NCBI RefSeq assembly: GCF_011075055.1
Contig: NC_058137.1
Span: forward strand, 7,921,463 to 7,985,462
From: Mangifera indica
Lineage: Eukaryota; Streptophyta; Magnoliopsida; Sapindales; Anacardiaceae
Reading direction: 5' to 3'
DNA length: 64,000 nucleotides
Below the pieces are notes generated by a model, which worked only from the letters and a program-made list of their open reading frames with translations, searched no databases and was not told the DNA's origin. Both the position numbers and the translations under genes were made by a program. Below are positions 1-13,760 of this stretch, piece after piece. The stretch's first letter is position 1; each line of letters opens with the position of its first letter.

Positions 1-1688
1 TTGACCAGCAACACATCCACTATGTCTAGTCCGGCAAAGAACTTGAAGATGTCAATATCAGTGCAGTGGAAAGGCAAGCCTCTGAGACGAACCACAGGAA
101 AGGAAGGGGGCTGAAAGCCACCACCATAGCCATACAGTTGAAAGCTACTTGAGTTGCTGCTCACTGCAAAGTAGGGATTTGAGTCCATCATTCTTTGTCT
201 CTTTGAGCCGACCACGTACCCATCCGAAACCCCCCCGCTTCCAAACATTGCCCTTCAATTATCCAAACCCAAAAGAAAAAAATTCCCCACTCAACCTGTT
301 AATAAACCAAACCCAACCCACTTTTCCCTGATACCTAATGTCTAATCCTACTTTTCATAATTTCAAAGCAAAGCAAAGCAGAAACACAATTGGTCACAAT
401 GGACAGTAACAAATTCTAATCTAAGTGATAGTAGTAGAAAGGCAGAATAGATCATGCATATTATATAGACCACAAATAAATGGGGAAAATAAACCAAAGT
501 CAAATAACATCATCCTCATTATTTGCATTCACAGTATGCCATTTAATACAAACAGAAAGCAAAGAAAATCATCTGAGTATGACATGAATGGAAGAGAAGG
601 CACCAAGTATCAGGCAAATTTACACAAAATACCGAACAAAAGACATGCACAAAGGCAGGACATGTAGAACTAATACACTACAACATAAACTAAAGTAATA
701 AATCCGTATCAATCTTAATAATTCACCTTTAATTTCAGCTATTTACAGCCTTATTGTATCTTTAAAACATAATGACTGGTGAGACAAACAGAGACTATAT
801 AATTTACACTTATATGCTCTGATATGGATAGAAGATAGAAGAAAACTTGTAAGAATAATACTGTGAACATTATCAAACTATATCATTTCTTTTCACCCTC
901 ATTCCAACTTATTTTCCAATTCTTATAAATTTGTTGTTCAATTTCAGGCAGAACTTATTTGTCTGAAACCAGTGTTTGGCTATTGGGCCCTTTCTTTTGT
1001 TTGATTCAACAAAGTGCATAAGCATTATTGTATATCTAACTAGCTAAGTGCCATAGGTTCGGGGTCTTCAGCGAGTTTTTTGGATGGACTTGATACTACC
1101 AATTTTATAAAACATCTTTAATAGGTTAGAAAATTTAGCATAGAAATTTAAAAAATCATAGTAACTACATTTACAAGTACAAATATCACAAAACCCTTGT
1201 CAAGGTACAGAGTTAATAAACATTCTTTACAGAATCCATCTTGTCCCTTAATTTCCATATTGTTCATATTTCTAGCATTAATTCTTTAAACACATCACCT
1301 TGCACACGCTTTCAACTGAAAACAAATAAATTTTAAGGGCCGTAATCCAATTCAAGTCTCTACATTAACCAGCTCTTCCATGCTGGAAATGTTTGCCAAA
1401 TATCACCATTATTGACTAGGTTGCTGGTATCATCAGTTAACTAGCTTTCTCGGTGTACTTTAATTATCTGCTATTAAAATAAAACCTAAAAATTCAATAA
1501 AAACAATTCTTCTATTAGAGCCAATTAATTATAATCACAGACTAATATAATCGGAAAACAAAACAAAAAAGAAATAAAATCAAACATGAAATCAGGTCCG
1601 CATAATCACCAAAACACGAACAGAACAGCCAAACTGACAGAAAAGGATTAATCATAAACATAAGAGCTTACCCCCTCGATCCGTACAT
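1..1688 (-). CDS. hnRNP F/H-like RNA-binding protein (RRM family), 5' part only
   Basis: Two coding exons on the minus strand, 1688-1672 and 252-1, joined by a phase-2 intron (253-1671) with GT and AG ends. The 3' part of the gene lies beyond base 1. The 89 visible codons begin MYGSRG, followed by a Gly/Ser-rich segment, a basic SKRQR patch and a Tyr/Gly-rich linker. From about residue 59 an RRM starts with the RNP2-like strand VVRLRGLP, then a CTDIDIFKFFAG helix. The VRLRGLP signature is typical of quasi-RRMs of the hnRNP F/H/GRSF1 group, which bind G-rich RNA in splicing and mRNA metabolism. The ATG at 1688 was chosen because MYGSRG joins in frame to the next exon and matches the N-terminus I recall for plant members of this family. 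A second Met pair at 191-186 lies within exon 2. Family assignment is good; the exact orthologue is not resolved. Confidence 0.85.
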
Positions 1689-3368
1689 GGCTCCTGCCGT
1701 TGATAATTCTTCTCCTCACTCGCCAATCTTCGATAAAATAGAAGAACCCTAGACGAATAAAACGCAAACTTGTCCGTTCTATTTCTCGCGTTACGGCACA
1801 GGGCTTTAAATTGCCAAATTTTATTAAATCTTCGATTTGTGTTTAGTTTACATAAATAGCCTTGTATTTCTTTATTTAAGATTCAAAACGACAAGATGAT
1901 GAGGTCAGGTATGAGGGTGGTTTAGGGAATAGAATTGTTTCTTGAATGGTAATATAGAATAAATATATATTAAAATAACTTCCACAGCATCGCGATCACC
2001 ACCTCAAGGACGACCCGAAGCCCTTTCAAAGTCAACAATCATTATCAATAACAGAGGCACTCCTTGCCAAACGATCAAACCAAGTTTTGTTACAATGGTA
2101 AAACCATATTTATGGTTGATAAAAAATTTAAATATTTATTTAGATTTTAATTTATTAAGACATATTTATAAAATTTTTATTAGGATTGGAGAGATAAATT
2201 TATTATTTTATCAATAATATTAAAATTATATTTTATTTTTTTTAGTTGAAAAAACTAATATTTTTTTAAATTAAATTTTAAAAAATTTATTTTTTCCTCT
2301 CTAAAATTTAACCAGTTTGTTCAACGAATGGTGGAAGAACATGACCGAATTGTCCAAAGATGACCTTGAGATGACAACCATCGTTCAAAGATAACGATCG
2401 TGGTCCAAATCTAAGGCTATTTGGTGAATTTGAGACTATATCGTTTGTAATTCATTCCACTTTTTCATCAAGTTATTTTATGGATTCAAGGATATGTACT
2501 TTAACTTCATTATCACTTGTATGTGCACACTCGCCTACTATGATAGTGATGTGGCATTTGTGATTGATGTTCCCATGAACACTTTCAAAAGTCTCACGCA
2601 TTACAGGGAGAGCTATCAAAACAAGCAAACTCACTTACAAGCTCACTATCTTCTCCTGTAGTATTCGTTTTGATATCATTACTACGGTAATCATTCACAT
2701 TCATATTTAGTTATATTTCCTTTCGTTTTCATCTTCTTTCGTATTATTTGTAATGTAGATTCACCAACAATAACCAATGATCTTATCTTTAATTCGTATA
2801 TAACTCAATCGGTCAAAGTCATTCTCTCATCTATTCACTTGCCCAATCTTTCTTCACTAGCTCAATTCACTCACATGAGTCAAGTATGGTTACTTGAAAG
2901 TGAAATTCAAATAAGTTAACCAACTTGGAAAAAAATCTTCAAATTTGACAATCTCAAGAAAGTTTAAAGACTTATGTTTTGCAACACTCAAAACCTTGAT
3001 GAATAATATAATGTTTTTTTTTTTTTTGTTAACTTAACTCTTATTTTATCCTTTTTCTTTTGATCAGAGAATAATGGTGGTTTTGTCCTTCATTGTTAGT
3101 TTTCCTTTAAGCCTTGGAGTTTTTTTGGTCAATTAATATAAATGTTTACTGTTTGTGAATCCACTATAGTGTTTTTTCTTTTCTGTTTGTCAATTAATAG
3201 TAGGCCAATTTGCCACTCACTACTGCAAAATTGAATTTACATATAGACTGGAAAACAAAAAGAAAATAATGTAGAATAATACAGAAAAAGGTTATGAAAA
3301 TCCCAAAATAAAAAAACTTGCTGCGGAATTATTCTGTCTGCAAGAAATGCAGATTACTAGTCCTTACT
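1689..3368. other. Intergenic: promoter/5' UTR of the RRM gene and GET1 3' flank
   Basis: No coding region is seen. Roughly 1689-1810 is the likely 5' UTR of the minus-strand RRM gene. At 2090-2340 there is AT-rich sequence resembling one arm of the degenerate TIR elements found elsewhere in this window, but no partner arm was found. The remainder up to the GET1 stop has poly-T tracts and no recognisable feature. Confidence 0.5.
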
Positions 3369-6300
3369 CTACTTGAAGAGTTCACAAACATATTTGCTAA
3401 CCCTGGTGGACAATATAAGCCAAGGTATAATCCCAACCTGCAGTTAAATTACAAAGATCAGTAGAACATTCATAGACATCCATCTGCATGATTTTCTTTT
3501 TTTTTTTTTTTTTCTTAATAAGCAACCAGCAGTCTACAAGGAAAAAAAAACATGTTAGTGGTCATACACCAAGCGCAGAGGATGCAACACTTTCTATAGT
3601 ATAAATCTTGTAAGCTCTAAAATTTCAGGAAATACTTAGTTGAGCTAAGTTCCCAACAAATCAGTGAATTAATATATAATATTAAAAAAAAAAAAAAGCA
3701 TAAATAGTTCATGCCAAATTGACTATCGAGTATCTTCACAATAATCCTCTGTTTTATATTTAAACTAGACCCAATAAGCAGAACAAATCATGAATCACCA
3801 AATGAACCCACTGTTAGTGATAAAGTTTAAATTAAATATTTGACTTCGTTAAGCAAACACAAGTAAGAGAAAAAAATAACCCACCATGGGAAAAGCTCAG
3901 TCATGCGTAATAAAATATACAAAGCGAGACATTGCAAACATATTTACCAGAACATTGTTATTTGAAACACCTCCAGTTCTCCAAGATAAAAATTTCCCTG
4001 CAAAAATGTATTTATAATTGAAACAAGCTACAGCCAGATACATACCAAATGACAGATCCTTCATTTCTCAATGAATAAACATCCACCCTCAACTTCTCCC
4101 CTCATTCAATTTTTATATAGGCTTCTTTTTTATGGTGAGGCAACTATCTTATTTATAATTTGTAAAGTACAACATTAAGCTTACCATCAAAGTAAGAGCA
4201 CTATGGCACCGCGAATGCTGGACTCAGATAACATAGATGATACATACCTAAACAGCTAGGAAAGAGAAATAAGAGAGATTCAAGGCATTCCTGGAAGATA
4301 GAATTTAATTACCAAAAGGTTGCACAAGTGGCCGGGAAACAGCAGCTATGGGAGTCCTCCAAAACCAACAAATGAGCACAAAATATACAACAACCTATAC
4401 AACCAAATGAAAGACTTCTTAGGACCTCAAAGATGGAAAAGGAATAAACTTCTAACAACTTAATATGAACAGAACCACCTTTGAAATTGACAAAACTTTC
4501 AAATATAGATCATAAGACGATTTTATCTCCCTGCACTGTAATTCTTTATCTGCATGACAAGTAACAGTGTTATAAATTTCTTACAAAAAAGAGAAATTAT
4601 GAATTACATTTATACAACTAGGGTAAAAACATGAAAGGCGAAAAATAGCAAAGCACAACAGAAGACTTTCCAAGATTCATTCCATTTTTTTTTATAGATT
4701 ATCAAGAAAAGAGACCTCAAACCTTCAATTTCAGGTAATTATGATTCCTAAAAAGTTCCTAATATGAAGTTAAGTAAAAATAAATAAGTAAATAAATAAA
4801 TAACAGAAGTCTTGGTTATGTAAGTGGGGAACATCATGGCAAAGATCTCGAGTTTAGGTTGGGATGTGTTCAAGGAGAAGCCAATAGTTTTCAATAGATT
4901 GGATTGCCACTCATTTGAAAATTTTCTCCCTGGCAATCATGATTCATCAAACTCCTCTCAGAATATATCAATTCTCTCCTCTGGAATGGCTTTAACCTCC
5001 GATCGGTTAAAGCTCAAAGGAGCCCTTCCAAATATTGAAAACAATATACAAAAGATGAAAGTTGTAAACTTCAGGCATAAACAGCTCCTCCATCAGTCAA
5101 CTAACATGCATCTTTTGGGCCTAAAAGAGTGTGATGAATGAAAGCTAATATATAAAACAACCATCAGTATCTAATTGTGGAATCTTCTGCAACCCTAAGT
5201 AACTTTTAAGCAATATATACCAAAAGTAAGGATTTCTTCATGACTGTTCCTCATAAATACAAACATTATAGCTAGAAAGGCAGAGAGACATAGTTCAAGC
5301 AGTGAGTGTACTCCTTTTCTGTTTGCAAATTCTCCTTTCCTTCCTTTTTTAGGACTAATCTTAAGAACTTATAATCAAAAAATCCAGTTAATCAAAAGCA
5401 GCGCCTCACCTTTGTAACATCTAACTCCAGCACCCTAAAATTGAAATCCTCCTCCTTGTCAGGATCTGTTCTTGCTCTCTTAACCTATCGAGTCCACCAT
5501 TCAATCACATAACTGTTTTTGTTTTAACCTAAATATTTAAACCAAAACACTCTCTAACATAATGTGAGTGAGATTTGGCCCTATCAAGTTCACTTTCAAT
5601 ACTGCAAACACACTATATAGAATCTAAAAGCTAAGAAAAATTATTCTATGTGCTTCTGACACACCTCCTAATCAAACATTAATTCTTCTACATAAGCTGC
5701 CATGAAATCCCAAAAGACATGACAAGTCCAAAAAATAAAAAATCACATAAACTTTGGCAATTAATATCTCAAAGAAACAACTAAACAAATTCGCTAAAAC
5801 TAAAAGTAGCCTCACGATTTGCAATTTCCTTCTCCTTAGCAGCTGCCAACCTCCTCAGCTTCACAGCTTGTGCAAATGTTGATGGCCTAAAATCAAATAA
5901 AACACCCAATGATACAGTTGTAACCATTAAACATCATATCATCAACAATCCAAACCTTTTGTTCAACTGTGATGTTTGAAAACGCCAGCATAAATTGTAA
6001 CTAGTAATTTTAACCAAAGATGCAATTACCAAGTCATTGTTATTAAGTATAAAAGGCTTTCAATTGAACAAACGATTATACAAGCAAGTTGCATTTCTTT
6101 CAGAGCTTGATAACAAACAAGATTAAGTGAACAAACATACAACTATTAAAGGGGAAATTATAGAAAAAAACAATGCCCATTAAATCAAAATTGATCTACG
6201 CATACAATTCTATTGTGTGAATTATACTTGTACTAAATCGAAATTTGACCACTCACTGCGACAAAGAGCTGGCCTCTTTCAAAATTTGTTTTATTTCTCC

Positions 6301-6563
6301 CCGCAATTGCATTTCTTTATCACTCCTGTATCCTTTCTGATAAACGCCACCGTATCAAAATATGAGCATCAGAAAATCTGAATATTAATACATCAATGAT
6401 GGATTAGATTATGAAAAGCATTTACACGGAATTAATTTGTTACCATCTTCCGTTGCTGGACCCATCGCGAAACGTACTGAAATGCGAAGACAATAAGTAA
6501 AATAAGCGGTGCAGCTAGAGGGCTTTCCTGTTTTCCTATGATTTCTTCCTCTCTCATGACCAT
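3369..6563 (-). CDS. GET1: GET1/WRB-like receptor for tail-anchored protein insertion
   Basis: Seven exons on the minus strand: 6563-6444, 6336-6257, 5886-5816, 4549-4479, 4394-4313, 3997-3948, 3437-3369. Together they total 543 nt, giving 180 aa, with all phases consistent. GET1 is the ER-membrane receptor that with GET2 accepts tail-anchored proteins from the GET3 ATPase. The predicted protein has an N-terminal hydrophobic segment (about residues 15-34), a charged cytosolic coiled coil (about 41-113, with EIKQILKEASSLSQPSTFAQ and KLRRLAAAKEKEIAN), a second membrane segment (about 115-133, with CWFWRTPIAA), and a third hydrophobic stretch ending in PWLILSTRVSKYVCELFK. Length and domain order fit plant GET1. 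An alternative start is the in-frame ATG at 6557. Intron 3 (4550-5815) is the largest and holds an orphan exon-like stretch, reported separately. The gene is divergent from the HMGB gene. Confidence 0.9.
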
Positions 6564-8892
6564 CCTTGTTCACGGAAATCTTTTTAACGAAAATTGATAA
6601 AACTCGACCCCTATCATCGCTGGTTCACGTTAAGTATTTTACTTTTCGGATCTCTGATGCGGGTCGGGTTGTGCTTGGGTCGGATCACCCGTTGGACACA
6701 TTGCATGTAAAAGAATGCCATTGTTTTTTTTATTATGGATCATTTCATTTCTAATTCAAAATATCAAATCACTTAGATATTTAATTATATAATAATATAT
6801 TATTATTAGTATATAAATTAATATTTATTATTAGTGTATATAGTTTTATTAAAATCTTAAACTATAAACACTCACGTGAAATTCAAAAGCACAAACTGAT
6901 ATTTGTTTGGTGCAAATTTTTTCAAAATAACACCAAAAATGATACAATCTTGTCAAATCTAATAAATAATTCTAGACAAATTGAATATTTTTAAATGTGA
7001 TTGACAATCTACTAGAGATGATAATTTCGATCTAAATTTAGAGTTTCCAACTCTCCCCAACCTTAACAGGGAGGAGATTTTTCGATAGAAATAAGAAAAG
7101 GAAAGGAGATAAAGACAAAAAAATATCTCTACAATATGGGACAAGAATACATGTGTTCTCATCTCATCTCTTTATATTAATATCTGTATTTAAAATACTA
7201 ACATATTCTTATAATTTTAAATTATTTATGTTTTTCAAATTTATTTATATTTTTGTTATACATATTAAGATAATTAATATATGATATCTGTGATATTTGA
7301 AATAGTGGGTTATGTTTAATTTTAGTTAATTTTATTATTTAATATATTTATATTATGTTTTGAAAGTACAAAAAGAGGATTTTTTTTCCACAGAGGTCAG
7401 GACAGGGAAGGGATGAAGAAGAGATTTTTCGTCACATAGAGATGATGGAAAATTTTGTTTATCCTAATAATAGGGACGGACCAAGAATGGAGAATAATAT
7501 TTTGTGTAAAGATGAGGATGGGAATTGAAATCTCCTCCCTTTGCTTTCCATTGTCATCCCTATCATCTGCATTGCAATTTTTTTTTACATTTTTTGGAAA
7601 AGAGAAATGATATTTTGAAAGAATATATTTAATTTAAAAATTCAAGAGATGGAGCGATGGGAACATGTAATTTCATCTAGATGGGAAATAGTAATTTACT
7701 CAAGTATAAAGTATCTCATCTCACTTGTATTTAGCTGCATAAAGAAAATCCATATTATATGCACTCATTTTAAATTCGTAAATAAATATATATTTATATA
7801 TATTATATATAATTAAATATTATTTTATTATTAATTTAAAATCACTAAATTACTTAATTATATATATAACTGTGTATTTGTTTATATAGTCAAAGTAAAT
7901 ATATATAGTTTTGTTGATAAATAACTAGCACATAATCGACATTGTTTACTAATAAATTGTTTGAATTTGGTTTGATTTCGTAGCTCGAATTAATTGTTTA
8001 AATTCGTAACTTGATTCGGTTCGAATTAATGGTTAAAATTGACAGTTCAAATTCATAGTTTGAGTTCATAGTTCATTAATAAAATAACATTGTTTTATTT
8101 AAATAATATTCAAAATTTTTGATTCGAGCCATAAATTAGAGTCGAATCGAATCATATTTTTGAATTGTCAATTCAAATTATTGAATTTGAACTGATTCGA
8201 CTTATAAATTTGAGTTAAATCAAATTATGAATTCAAACTATTAATACAAATCGAACTAAATTAAACACCTCTTAATTTAAATTTGGTTTAAATTAAAAAA
8301 ATAAGTTAAATATTTTAATATAAATTTAATTTAGATTTTAATCAAACAAATTTATATTAAATTAAATTAAGTTAAATTAACTTTCAAACCTAAATTAGCT
8401 TGGATCATATCCACGCCTACTTTCAAGGCAATCCTATTAATCCCTCGAGTCGGCAACAAATTGACATATCTAACCTCAATGGCTGCAGAGTTAATGGCCA
8501 CGTGACGCAATCTTTCATTCACTTCAACAAGGAAAGCACTGACGGACCGTCAGTCGTCTGGCCAATGAAAAATGACGTGGCAGTTCATTTCAAAATCCCG
8601 CCTAAACCCGGACTTCAATTTATAATTTTGTTTCTTTTGTAAGTTTCCCAAATAATCCTTTCGTTATTTTCGCTACGCTCTTTAACCGAAAAAAGGCCCC
8701 TCGAACGCACAAAATAATAAACAAGGAGCAAACAAACACAATTTACAAACCAGCACATCGTTTGACATCTCTCAAAAACCCTAATCGCTCCAGGTAACTC
8801 GGCGAGTCTCTGCGGCGCTGTCTCAGTCCGAGTCACACCAATTTCCTTGCCATTCTCATGGTTTTTGATTTGTTTTTCGCGCAGGTTTTGTC
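6564..8892. other. Intergenic between GET1 and HMGB; MITE-like AT repeats and HMGB 5' UTR
   Basis: Shared upstream region of two divergent genes. At 6770-6880 and 7760-7920 there are very AT-rich palindromic stretches resembling the AT-rich MITE family listed near 63 kb. At 7940-8400 there is low-complexity AAATTNGAATT-type repetition. The HMGB 5' UTR appears to contain an intron at about 8794-8884 (CAG/GTAACT donor, CGCAG acceptor) ending 8 bases before the ATG. No other coding sequence is supported. Confidence 0.5.
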
Positions 8893-9902
8893 ATGAAGGG
8901 AGGAAGATCAAAAGCGGAGGACAACGGTAATGATACGAAGTAAGTTTTCGTTATTGATTTCTCGTTCTTCGTCTCCGTAGATCTGATTCGCATACGTGTA
9001 GTTATTAGTAGGCTTGAGTTTACGATCGTTATTATGTTGCACGTTTCGTTTTATAGGCTAAAGAGCAGAGGCGCGAAAGCCGGAAAGCGGAAGGCAAAGG
9101 CTGCGAAGGATCCGAACAAGCCTAAGAGGCCTCCTAGTGCTTTCTTCGTTTTCATGTAAGAGTTTTTTTTTTTTTTCTAATATTATTTTTCGTCGTGAGT
9201 TTATTTATTTACTTTGTAATTTTTTATGTGAAATTAAGGGAGGAGTTTAGGGTGCAATTCAAAAGAGAAAATCCTGACAACAAATCTGTGGCTGCTGTAA
9301 GTAATGACATAAGCAATTACAGACACTGTTCTTTTTTTATTTTTCGGGAAACTTATATTTGTATATTTCACATTATTTTTACGGATCAGGTCGGCAAAGC
9401 TGGTGGAGAGAAATGGAAGTCTATGAGTGACGCCGTTAGTATTATCAGACTTAGTTATAACTTTTTAAATTAATTTTCATAATTATTTTCTTAATCTGTT
9501 TTTTTCTTGCGATATCAGGAAAAAGCTCCATATGTAGCTAAGGCTGAGTCAAGAAAGAATGATTACAACAAGAGCATGAAGGCTTACAACAAGAAATTGG
9601 TGAATAAATCTTTAATACTTTTTTTCACATAAATTTAAAGTATGAAAATTTTGGTGATTGATGGGCTTTCTAAATTTATAATAGGCTGATGGAGAGAATG
9701 GGGTTGAGGAGAATGAATCTGACAAGTCAAAGTCTGAAGTGAACGACGAGGATGAAGATGGCAGTGGCACTGCAGAGGTTTGTTTTATTATTATTTTATG
9801 CTTGAAACAGTACTTAATTGCATAAAAACAGTGAAAAAAAATAATACGGGTTTCAATTAACTGTGCTGTTTGGATTTGTAGGAGGATGAAGATGATGATT
9901 AA
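8893..9902 (+). CDS. HMGB-type high-mobility-group box chromatin protein
   Basis: Seven exons: 8893-8939, 9057-9155, 9239-9296, 9390-9434, 9519-9599, 9685-9777, 9882-9902. They total 444 nt, giving 147 aa, all in phase with GT-AG introns. The protein has a basic Lys-rich N-terminus (1-33), one HMG box (about 34-109, starting DPNKPKRPPSAFFVFMEEFR and containing KSVAAVGKAGGEKWKSMS), and an acidic tail ending EDEDDD. This is the architecture of plant HMGB1/2/3/4, which bind and bend DNA non-sequence-specifically in chromatin. Length is typical for the HMGB2/3 group; the exact subtype is not assigned. The final exon encodes only the last six residues. Start choice is clear: MKGG is the standard N-terminus of the family. 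Confidence 0.95.
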
Positions 9903-12900
9903 AGAAAGGCAGAGGAGGAAGATCCATGTGGGACATGAGCAATTTAGTAGAATTCCTCATAACATGATAACCCCTAATTAATGTTTTAGATTAGATTAAT
10001 TAGATTAGTCAAAAACAAAGCACAGAGAAAGGACTGGTTTCAGTGCACCCTATCAGGAATTCACTGAGAGCACATATGCTTATATACTAATTTCCCTAAT
10101 TTTTAATGATCTAGTTTCAGTCTTTCCTTAACTATCTTGTTTGTTATTGCATCTGATTTATTATTGAGATCATTTGTACTTGTGGAAAGATCAAATAATT
10201 CTGCAAGTATCTCGGTTTTAGGACTAGTGTCTTGCCTCTATATCATGGTCTCCTTTGCTTTTTGACTTTTTTTTTAATGAAAGTTCTGTTGACTTGGAAA
10301 TTGGGTTGGCATCATTGTTTGTGGATTGCTAATGTGACAGGCGATAGTGAATTTGGAAACTTATAGTATTTCAATTTCTTTTAATTTTTTGTTTCTTTCT
10401 TGATTATAATATAAGATTATATAGCTGAGCAGATTATCTGTACAGTATGAGTGGCCGATTGAGTTGCGAATGAATTGTTTTCTCATTTGTTTTCTTTTTT
10501 TACTTACTGAGGTGGAAATTCGATTAGCCACGCATGGTTTTGGTGCCTTGCGGGGGGAATGTTTATTTACTTCAATCGATATTGAACTTGCTTTTTCGTA
10601 GGTAGCTTATGCATACAAATTGTAAAATTTTAATTGATAATGGTGTTACTGAGTTGTCATAGTACTCGGGTAGTTACAGAGCTTGAATAACACTTTGTAA
10701 AAATACAGGTACATAGCTGTATGATGCCATATGTCTCTTCCCATGTGTTGTAGTTTGGACCCATAATGTATGACTTTAAAATGAGTATAACATATGATCT
10801 GTCTTAATAAGACTGGATGATTTATTTGTTTATTTTATTTTATTTCTGCTATAAAAGTTATTTACTCTAATAGAAACTGGACTTGTTTTTAAGCAAGTTT
10901 AAATTTCTTACCTTATTGAGTTCGTTAATAAATTCTTTTGAAGCAAAGGGTTTATTATCTTTTAAAAATTTAAATATCTATTTATAGATTGTTATCTTAA
11001 AAACTAATATTTTTTTTATATTTAAGTTTTAAAAAGTTATATATATTTTTTTATAGTTTCAATTTTTTAGTAAATTTTTTTGACAAGCAATGGCTCCTCT
11101 TATGCTCTTCGAATGATGTCTTTCTTTGGTACTGTCTCTCCTTCTAGGTCATCTCTCTTGGCATTGTTCATTTGTTTGGACAATGAACAATTCATTTAGA
11201 TGAAGATTGATTTCATCTTTGTTTGGACGACAATGAATTGTCTAAGCAGAAATGATTTATCTGGTTTATTGTCTAAACGAATGAGTGACAATAGGAGAGA
11301 TGGTTGGGAAGGAAAGATAGTTTTAAAAAAGGAGAGATATCATTAGGAGAGCATCGAAGAAACTGCCATTTGTTAAAAAATTTATCAAAATATTGAATTC
11401 TTAGGAAAGAATATATAACTTTTTAAAACTTAAGAATAAAAAAAAATTGTTAATTTTTATAATTTTGAGAAAAAAATAAGATAAAATTTAATTTTTTTAA
11501 ATATTATTAATTAGATAATAATTTTATCTCTAGAATTAATGATTTTGGTTAATATTTGAGATTTTAAATGGTTATAAAAAGTAGGAAGAGTAAACTTGGT
11601 AGGAATAAGCGGTGTGGCCTTCTCTTGACAGAATGTTTTAATAATCATTTTGTGTTTAAGAGTTACGTCATATTTTGGATTTGTCTTCCAAATATGTGGC
11701 AGCCATATATTTTCAAGCGTAAATTTGTTTCTAGCCCAACTTTTGGATAATTCTTTTCCACCCCTGAAACCTAAAAATGAACTTTTTTTTTTGGACTAAA
11801 CCTTTCCCACTAACAAGAATGCCCCTTATATAAATTGAGTTTTCTTTCAGTGTCACCCAATTTCAAAATTTCAGCCAATTTTCTGTTCGTAATTCCGTAA
11901 CAAATCAGACCAAACATCACATACATTTAACCTCCATGCATTATTCTAAGTTTTTTTGTTCATTTTCTGTCATCATTGGAGCCATTATAATTTTCTGTCA
12001 ATGTAAAGCTTGAATTTGTGTTTTCCAGTTATTAAGGGAGGAAGAAGTAAGATTTTATTATTTCATTTTTTTCATTACATATTAATCATGATTATCCAAA
12101 AAAATATTGTGTTGATCTTGATTATAGTGGTTTATGCTTGGAAGTTTTGAGTTTTAGAGTTTTTTTTATTGAAATTATGGTTTTGGGATTGTTTAATTTG
12201 TTAGCATCGAATTATTGGAATTTATTTGTTATAAATAGAGTTTGGAGTATCATTTGAATAGATTGAACGAGACTAGAGTTGATTATATTGGTAATTTAGA
12301 GTCAATGCTAAACTTTGGAACAAGGAGGTTTTTGTTTAAAAGAAAAACTAAAGGGTTATATAGATATTTATCATGTATTTCATAAAGTAGAATTGGGGGT
12401 GCATGTGTTAAAATTAAAAGCTGGGGAGGCCAAAAGTTTATTGCAATGCTGTTTAGCCCCAAATCCAAGATTTAACGCTAGAAAGTTCAGCAAAAATACC
12501 GAACTTCCTATCAGACGATAAATTGGAATAATTAGAAGGGAGGGTTATATAGTAACTTCACTTTCTAGCTTTAGTAAGTTTAAATCAGGGTTGTATTGTA
12601 AAATTAAAAAGTTAAGAGGGCAAAAATAACACCGCTAGGGAAAATGACTGTAAGCCCCTTAACTTTTAAATAATAATTTACCCCATATTCAAAGTTTGAC
12701 GTGGGTTGTATTGCAAATTTTGAAAAGCTAGGAGGGGTAAAAAAAGTTTGATCACTGGATATTTAATTAAAACCCAATAAATTATAACTATTTTAATTAC
12801 TGTCTAGACATCCAATTTGGCGTTAAGGTGTATTTGCAAATTTACCAAGCCAAGTCATAAAAAATGCAATTTGTCTGGTTCGTAGTTGTGGGTTTAGGTG

Positions 12901-13526
12901 GCATAAACTCTTGCAGTTTTACAGCAAAAATTCCCTGAGCTTAAAAGAAAGTCATAAAAAATGCGAAAGTTCATGCCGCTAGTGTACCTATGGGGTTATG
13001 TGAACAAGTTTTTGGAGTAGGGGTTAGATGCAAGATTTAGGAGTGCAAATGTAACATTTTAGGGGTATAAGTGTAAAATTTTAAATTTTATGGGTTATTC
13101 ATCAATGACATTTAAGTGAAAATATGTTGAAAGTTGAATGAAATTAAGGGAAAAGAATAATGTTTTTATGATGTTTTAATAATGTAACAAACACATAGGG
13201 TTTGAATTTAATTTGTTAAGTTATTAGTGATACTAACAAATTAAAAAAAAAAGTAGATTTTTTAGAACATAATGTCAATTTGGAAAATAAAATCCAAGAG
13301 TCATTCTATACAACTAGAGCTACCTCTTGTCAAGTACCAAAACACCTACCACTTTAAGACACATGTGACAATTAGGGTTCATAAGAAGGTCATAACAAAG
13401 CTTCAATTGAGATTCACTAAGGTGTAATAGAGGATATGTTCTGGCAGACATGCATAGAATATTTTCTTAATTGCAACGTCACCCAATTTAGTGGTGTATT
13501 GACTCATTTAGTCTTTACGAAAGGAA
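9903..13526. other. Intergenic region between HMGB and the giant MULE
   Basis: About 9903-10250 is the likely HMGB 3' UTR. At about 10970-11560 two AT-rich arms flank a centre with inverted AATGAACAATTCAT-like sequence, in the style of the degenerate foldback elements elsewhere in the window. From 11.8 to 13.5 kb there is non-coding sequence with phrases such as GGTTGTATTGCAAATTTTG that loosely recur; it may be the remains of an old element. No gene is supported. The short open frames here match no family I recognise. Confidence 0.4.
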
Positions 13527-13535
13527 TAAGTTTTG

Positions 13536-13760
13536 GGGATATTAATTAAAATAGGCACCTGCATCCCCGTCTAAACCTTTTTCGGCAATAATTACTCCGT
13601 TTTACCTTTTTAAGCAAACCAACTGTTTCATTCCAAAAATACCTTTCTTCTGATTTTTCAAACGCAACGCTTACGTTCCGCCGATTAATTCATTACTTTT
13701 CAATAAAATCATTAATATTAAATTACCTTAAATAAAAAAAATTTATAAATTAAAAAAGAG
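13536..13760. repeat. Left terminal inverted repeat of the MULE
   Basis: Begins GGGATATTAATTAAAATAGG and ends TAAAAAAGAG. It is the reverse complement of 24175-24399 with no gap and about six substitutions over 225 bases. Beyond this point the two arms stay AT-rich and loosely similar but no longer align cleanly. Confidence 0.95.

Noticed and set aside
4824..5141. 105-codon plus-strand open frame in GET1 intron 3
   Set aside because: No recognisable family, on the strand opposite to GET1, and no supporting splice or start context.
8940..9500. 92-codon open frame at 9195-9473 as an alternative gene
   Set aside because: It is HMGB exon 3 read through into introns 3 and 4. The spliced HMGB model explains the locus fully.
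11800..13520. Possible old element arms either side of the MULE (11.8-13.5 kb and 24.9-25.7 kb)
   Set aside because: The two flanks share similar-sounding phrases (GTGCAAGATTTA-like) in opposite orientation, but no stretch long enough to align by eye, so no outer element is called.
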